Shown here piece after piece: positions 60,076 through 64,000 of a DNA stretch of 64,000 bases. The stretch comes from JACVRX01 sp046726315. GTDB lineage: Bacteria > Actinomycetota > Actinomycetes > Jiangellales > Jiangellaceae. Both the position numbers and the translations under genes were made by a program. Location of the stretch: contig JBKPAG010000008.1 in assembly GCA_046726315.1 (NCBI GenBank), positions 86,800 through 150,799 of the forward strand, in the 5' to 3' direction. Every line of letters begins with the position of its first letter. Positions within the stretch are counted from its first letter, which is position 1. The notes under the pieces were generated by a model. The model made no database searches. It saw only the letters and a program-made list of their open reading frames with translations, and had not been told where the DNA came from.

Positions 60076-61665
60076 CTAGGCGGCTTGTGGTGGGTCGCCG
60101 GGTGGGTCGGGCAGGGTCTGTTGTGCCGGCTGGTCTGAGCTGTGCTGCGTCGGCTGGTCCGGGCTGTGCTGCGCCGGCCGCGCCAGGTTCGGCCGGGCTG
60201 TGGCGACGCGAGCCGGGTTGCCTGCCGGTCTTGGCGAACCGGTTCGCGGGTTGGATCGGTGCCTCGGGTGCCGTGGGTGGTCAGGCGGGACCATTGGGCG
60301 TTTGCCGGTGCCTTCGACCAGCGCCCAGCCGGATCGGGTTTTCAGGTCATGGTGGTGGTCACACAACGGGTCCAGCTCGTCCAGCCGGGTATGTCGGGTT
60401 TCCGCCCAGGGCTTCTGGTGGTCGTTTTCGGTGCGGGTCCGCCAGCATCCCTCGACCTCGCAGCCGGGACTGGCCCAGGCCAGGGCGATCTTCTGAGCCG
60501 CGGTTGGCCCGCGGCCCAGGTGAGTCACGTTCAGGACATCCACCCCGCGGGTGATGACCAGGTGCAGCACCGAACGGCCGAGCAGCTGTTCGGCCACCGA
60601 CACCGGCACCGGGCCGACGCCGCGGATCTCGCAGAGTTCGCCACCGGCCACCCGACCGCGGTGCAGGGCTTGCACGTCGACCCGCAGCAGCGCCAGATAC
60701 CGCGGGTTCGGCCGCCCCGGCAGCCGCGGTGCCAGCGGGTCAGCGCCCGGCTCGCGGTCACCCCGATCAAACCCACCGCGGTTGGCGTCAGCCACACCCC
60801 GGCCCGATGCGCTCGGCCCGGCGGCTATCTGGCCTGGTTCGCGGTCGCCCTGGTTCGGCTCGGCGTCCCCATTGGCGTCTGGCCCGGCCGGACCCAGGCC
60901 GACGTCGGTGCCTGTCACCGCCTGGCCCTTGCCGCCGGTGGTCGGCTGGTCGGCGGCGGGTCCGACCGTTCGGTCGGCGAGGGCCATCAGCGCGTCGAAG
61001 GCGTAGGCCTGCACCGGCTCGGTGCGACCGGCCCGGCGGGCGCGCGTGAACACCCGGTCGGTGACCGCGTCCAGTACGGCGTTGAACCCGGCCCCGGCCT
61101 GCGGGGTGCCCCTCGCGTGCAAGTTCCAGAACCCCTCGCCGTCGACGTACCGGCGCAACCGCCGGGCCCGATGCAACCTGCGGTTGGTGGCCTCCGGGTC
61201 CGGGTCGGCCGCGGCCCGCACCCGCGCGCATTCCTCCCGCAGCTCCGGAACCGACACCCGCCGGGCCAACTCCACCAGCCGGTGTTCTGCGGCCGGGTTC
61301 GCCGCCACCGCGGCCGAGATGACCGCGGCCTGCGCCAGGGACACCGCACCGCGCCGCAGCGCGCCCTGGACACCGGGCTGCTCCGGCAGCCGGGCCGAGG
61401 TGGCCAGCGAGTCCTTGGCCGCGCCGGTCGAGGTGCCGGACCTGTTCGCCAAGTCCTCGGCTGCGGTCTTGGCCCCTGCCTTCTCCGGCCGGTGGGTCTG
61501 CGCCAGGCGGCGGGCCAGCAACGTCTTCCCGGCCGCACACAATCGCTCCGACTTGTCCAGGATCGCCCACAGCTCACCCGCCGTCGACGCGCTGACCGCG
61601 TCCGGATCCAACCGGTCGACCAGACCGGCCAACCGATCCCGGATCTCCACCGCATCCTCGAACAT
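60076..61665 (-). CDS. DUF222 domain HNH endonuclease-like protein (copy 2)
   Basis: A 529-residue paralogue of the protein at 25242, alike over the DUF222 domain (for example LWAILDKSERLCAAGKTLLA RRLAQTHR) and the HNH domain (CEVEGCWRTRTENDHQKPWA, LCDHHHDLKTR). The linker differs and the C-terminus is a repetitive tail (AQHSPDQPTQHSSDQPAQQ). The ATG at 61665 is seven bases after TAGAAT, again with no Shine-Dalgarno. Nuclease activity is presumed from the intact HNH. Confidence 0.88.
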   Translation of the reverse strand: MFEDAVEIRDRLAGLVDRLDPDAVSASTAGELWAILDKSERLCAAGKTLLARRLAQTHRPEKAGAKTAAEDLANRSGTSTGAAKDSLATSARLPEQPGVQGALRRGAVSLAQAAVISAAVAANPAAEHRLVELARRVSVPELREECARVRAAADPDPEATNRRLHRARRLRRYVDGEGFWNLHARGTPQAGAGFNAVLDAVTDRVFTRARRAGRTEPVQAYAFDALMALADRTVGPAADQPTTGGKGQAVTGTDVGLGPAGPDANGDAEPNQGDREPGQIAAGPSASGRGVADANRGGFDRGDREPGADPLAPRLPGRPNPRYLALLRVDVQALHRGRVAGGELCEIRGVGPVPVSVAEQLLGRSVLHLVITRGVDVLNVTHLGRGPTAAQKIALAWASPGCEVEGCWRTRTENDHQKPWAETRHTRLDELDPLCDHHHDLKTRSGWALVEGTGKRPMVPPDHPRHPRHRSNPRTGSPRPAGNPARVATARPNLARPAQHSPDQPTQHSSDQPAQQTLPDPPGDPPQAA

Positions 61666-61672
61666 GTGTTCG

Positions 61673-61678
61673 ATTCTA
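61673..61678 (-). promoter_or_regulatory. -10 box of leaderless promoter, HNH gene 2
   Basis: TAGAAT on the minus strand, seven bases before the ATG, matching HNH gene 1. No good -35 at the usual distance. Confidence 0.45.
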
Positions 61679-61844
61679 TGAGACCACACCGACAACGCCC
61701 CCTGGAATCCACAGGCACAACTGATCAAGAACATGCATCGAGGGGTAACGCACAGGTCGCCCGGGCCGGCAGTGCGGACTCGGCGGCGGCTCGCGCCGCC
61801 GGACGGGTGGTATCGGCGACCGGCTCCGAATCCGTCGTGCGTTT

Positions 61845-61863
61845 CCCGGGGTGCCTCCCCGGG
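61845..61863. terminator. GC-rich hairpin CCCGGGG-N5-CCCCGGG
   Basis: Seven-base perfect stem (61845-61851, 61857-61863) with a TGCCT loop, between the divergent HNH and Mth938 genes, 44 bp before the latter. Its role is unclear: it lies in a divergent spacer, so a leader hairpin or operator is as likely as a terminator. Confidence 0.35.
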
Positions 61864-61907
61864 TTAGGGAGCGGGCCCTGAGGTAAGGATGTGTTTGGGA
61901 AGGCGAG

Positions 61908-62261
61908 ATGAAGGCACATCTGGTCGCGTTCGGATCGATCGAGATAGACGGACGCCGTCATGAGCATGACGTCGTCATCGATCGGGGCGAGGTGCGCAAG
62001 CGGATCAAGAAACCCTCCAAACCGCACCGCGCTCGCTACGGCCATACCCCGCTGTCCGCCGACGAGGACATCCCGTGGAGCGGCAGCCAGCTGATCATCG
62101 GCACCGGGGCACACGGTTCGCTTCCGATCACGCCCGAGCTCAGACAGGAGGCCGACCGCCGGGGCGTGGAACTCCTCACCACCCCCACCGAGAACGCCTG
62201 CCGCCTCATTACGAGCCTGGACCGGCGAGACATCAACGCCATCCTGCACGTCACCTGCTGA
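61908..62261 (+). CDS. Mth938-like domain protein
   Basis: A 117-residue protein of the MTH938/NDUFAF3 fold: LVAFGSIEIDGRRHEHDVVI, SQLIIGTGAHGSLPITPELR and RGVELLTTPTENACRLITSL. The family is small, soluble and of unknown biochemical role. GGAAGG precedes ATG 61908. It is a single gene. Confidence 0.88.
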   Translation: MKAHLVAFGSIEIDGRRHEHDVVIDRGEVRKRIKKPSKPHRARYGHTPLSADEDIPWSGSQLIIGTGAHGSLPITPELRQEADRRGVELLTTPTENACRLITSLDRRDINAILHVTC

Positions 62262-62274
62262 CCGCAGGCGTGGG

Positions 62275-62440
62275 GCGGCGCGGTGTGCGGCTGCGGATCG
62301 CACGCCTCAAGGCGGTACATCCGTTGGTCGGCGAAGTTCGTCGTGAACACCGTTCCGCCACGTACCCACCATGCGGCGCCGCCATACACACGCACCCCAG
62401 GTACGCGCGTTGAACCCGTCAGGTAGGAAGTCCCGGGGAC
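62275..62440 (-). pseudogene. Remnant of an S9 prolyl oligopeptidase-family gene
   Basis: On the minus strand DFLPDGFNART in one frame is followed, after a slip near 62395, by VRVYGGAAWWVRGGTVFTTN FADQRMYRL, the N-terminal propeller signature of S9 peptidases (EYGGGAWWV...FADQRLYR). Only about 50 codons remain. The rest of the 440-bp spacer to 62702 shows nothing else. Confidence 0.55.
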
Positions 62441-62702
62441 ACCACCGGGCAACGCCCACGATCTGCTCCCGCCCGCACTCGGCTGGCCTGGTCTCACCCC
62501 ACCATGTGACTCATCGGTCGGCCCATATTTGTGTGGGGCGCGATCCGGCGGTGACCTGCTCCGCACCGACGGGCGAGGGCCACGCGCCCTGGGGCAGTGT
62601 CAGCGGCACGACTCGCACTCTGGGTTGTCGTCCTCGTCCGGGCGGAGCGCGATGTTAGCCTAAGAGAGGCAAATTAGTCATGTCGGTCGGGTGTTCCACC
62701 GC

Positions 62703-63656
62703 TCAGGCTAATTCTTGCTCCGGTTCTTTATCCGGCAGTCGCGCGATATCAGACACCGGTCCGATGTGACCAAGCTTGTCGGGATTGACCACAGAGCGGA
62801 TCGCCTGGACCACGCCGTCGGCGACGTCGAGCTCGACCACGCCGACCACGCGCCCTTCGGCGTCGTACATCACGGCGCCCGGCTGGCCGTTGACCCAGGC
62901 CAGCCGGAGGGAGGCGCCAAGGGTCCGGCCCCAGCGGAGCCCGACGACGAGCAGCCGCATGACGCGCTGCCGCCCGGCCAGCGGCTTCCCGATCGCCTTC
63001 GCCTTGCCGCCGCCGTCCCCGTGGAGCACCACATCGGGCGCGAGCATGCCGAGCAGCGCGTCCATGTCGCCGCCCGCGGCGGCCTCGAAGAACCTGCGGG
63101 CGAGTTCCTCGCCTTCCGCCCGCCGCGCCGGGGGTGGCGCGCTGTCGCGTGGCTGCCCTCCGGCGGCGATGCGCCGCCTGGCGCGGGCGAAGATCTGCCG
63201 GCAGTTCACCTCGGTCTTGCCGGTGATCCTGGCCACATCCGGGTAGTCGTACCCGAACACCTCGCGGAGCATGAACACCGCCCGCTCCACCGGCGAGAGG
63301 GCCTCCAGCAGCACGAGGAACGCCATCGACAGCGAGTCGGCCAGCTCGGCGTACTCAGCCGGCCCCGGACCGTCGGCGGGAACGACAACCGGCTCGGGCA
63401 GCCAGTCCCCCACGTACGTCTCCCGCCGTACCCGCGCGGACCTCAGGTAGTTGATTCCCAGCCGCGTCACAGCCGTCGTCAGGTACGCCTTCGGATCGGC
63501 GATCGTGGTTCCCGCCTGGCGCGCCCGGGTCAGGCCGAGGAACGCGTCCTGCACGATGTCCTCGGCGTCGCCCACGGATCCGGTCATCCCGTAGGCGATG
63601 GAGAACAGCAGTGGCCGGTACCCGGCAGCGCCCGTCTCATCCGCCGACCCAGGCAC
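62703..63656 (-). CDS. SigJ/ECF41-type RNA polymerase sigma factor with SnoaL-like tail
   Basis: A 317-residue ECF sigma: region 2 GYRPLLFSIAYGMTGSVGDA EDIVQDAFL, region 4 LSPVERAVFMLREVFGYDYP DVARITGKTE, then a C-terminal SnoaL-like domain (about 190-300; FFEAAAGGDMDALLGMLAPD). In this class the tail controls sigma activity instead of a separate anti-sigma. GTG start with GGAGG upstream; it overlaps the end of the upstream epimerase gene by 20 bp, so the two are co-expressed. Confidence 0.9.
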   Translation of the reverse strand: MPGSADETGAAGYRPLLFSIAYGMTGSVGDAEDIVQDAFLGLTRARQAGTTIADPKAYLTTAVTRLGINYLRSARVRRETYVGDWLPEPVVVPADGPGPAEYAELADSLSMAFLVLLEALSPVERAVFMLREVFGYDYPDVARITGKTEVNCRQIFARARRRIAAGGQPRDSAPPPARRAEGEELARRFFEAAAGGDMDALLGMLAPDVVLHGDGGGKAKAIGKPLAGRQRVMRLLVVGLRWGRTLGASLRLAWVNGQPGAVMYDAEGRVVGVVELDVADGVVQAIRSVVNPDKLGHIGPVSDIARLPDKEPEQELA

Positions 63657-64000
63657 GGAATCCCTCCCGCCAGCTCGCGTACCGCGGCTCCCAGCCGAGC
63701 TCTTTCCTTGCCTTCTCGTTCGCGGACCCGCGCCAGCTGGTCATCTGGGCCACGACGAACTCTCCGGCGAGCAGCCGCCCGAGCCAGGCGGGCATGCGCA
63801 GCGGCGGCTTCGCGCCCACGACCTTGGCCAGGTACGGCAGCCACTCCGCGACGGCGCCGGGGTCGCTGTCCACGACGTTGTAGACGCCAGGCGCACTCAC
63901 CATGCGTGAGCTCGCCGAGCAGCACAAGGCCGCGCGTGGCCTGTGGCGGCGGAGCTGGAATGCGCCGCTTCCGCGCCGGATCACATCGGCGTTGGAGGCG
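63637..64000 (-). CDS. NAD-dependent epimerase/dehydratase, C-terminal part (5' end unclear)
   Basis: The last 85 residues are typical: GVYNVVDSDPGAVAEWLPYL AKVVGAKPP, NEKARKELGWEPRYASWREG. Upstream of about 63895 the frame stays open but no longer looks like the family (Arg/Cys-rich), so the gene is either frameshifted or truncated near the window edge. On the plus strand the same DNA reads MRELAEQHKAARGLWRRSWN from 63903, a possible start of another gene. It is coupled to the sigma gene. Confidence 0.6.
   Translation of the reverse strand, partial: ASNADVIRRGSGAFQLRRHRPRAALCCSASSRMVSAPGVYNVVDSDPGAVAEWLPYLAKVVGAKPPLRMPAWLGRLLAGEFVVAQMTSWRGSANEKARKELGWEPRYASWREGFRAWVGG

Noticed and set aside
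60142..61881. A 579-codon plus-strand frame opposite HNH gene 2
   Set aside because: Pure antisense shadow of a well-recognised DUF222/HNH protein; no ribosome-binding site or domain.
1..64000. CRISPR array, tRNA, rRNA, transposase or integrase genes
   Set aside because: No regularly spaced repeats, no tRNA cloverleaf signature, no rRNA-like stretch and no transposase/integrase motif noticed on either strand.

Overview
The window is high-GC chromosomal DNA from an actinomycete (Actinomycetota). Evidence: strong GC bias at third codon positions, two DUF222/HNH (13E12-type) paralogues, an F420-binding nitroreductase-family domain, RecBCD next to a bacterial Ku gene, an ECF41/SigJ-type sigma factor, and several promoters whose -10 box lies 7 nt before the ATG (leaderless transcription). 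Genus cannot be fixed from sequence alone. No rRNA, tRNA, CRISPR array, transposase or integrase is visible.

Layout. 1-5.2 kb: two GH13 alpha-glucan enzymes (one cut by the window edge, one frameshifted), an LLM flavin oxidoreductase, and a papain-like protease divergent from a chagasin-like inhibitor domain that shares one reading frame with an F420/Ddn-type domain. 5.2-6.6 kb: DUF4188 protein and an anchored hypothetical. 6.8-20.4 kb: the most unusual part, a one-strand block with a C25/caspase-like protein, subtilase, CHAT protease, alpha/beta hydrolase, PfkB kinase, TPR-trypsin, LSDAT (SLOG/TRPM-like) protein and a TIR-TM-PASTA protein. Overlapping or nearly abutting genes suggest co-expression of 6.8-15.5 kb and of the trypsin/LSDAT pair. 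20.4-30.3 kb: small membrane and stress genes, ArsR/SRPBCC pair, a FEN-like nuclease, HNH protein 1, Ku, acetyltransferase, CDGSH protein. 30.4-33.6 kb: a second TIR-TM receptor-like protein divergent from a cytosolic HtrA-like protease with a 28-bp perfect palindrome in its leader. 33.6-39 kb: MarR, ArsR and three SRPBCC proteins, an MFS exporter flanked by two copies of a short interspersed repeat. 39.1-47.8 kb: recC-recB-recD operon. 48-51.2 kb: frameshifted hydrolase and gene debris. 51.3-57.6 kb: CHRD protein, a receiver/TrxR-like fusion with its histidine kinase, methyltransferase, HTH/Clp-N pair, TIM-barrel protein. 57.8-64 kb: broken GNAT, cupin/TetR pair, HNH protein 2, Mth938 protein, S9 peptidase remnant, SigJ-type sigma and a partial epimerase.

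Working model. The 6.8-20.4 kb block combines domain families known from bacterial conflict/programmed-death systems (CHAT, caspase-like, TPR-trypsin, SLOG/LSDAT, TIR). I infer a proteolytic effector battery with nucleotide-sensing components and a possible wall-sensing receptor. This is a hypothesis from domain content and gene order. At least five genes carry single-base frameshifts, one in a C4 run, so sequencing error should be excluded before calling them pseudogenes.
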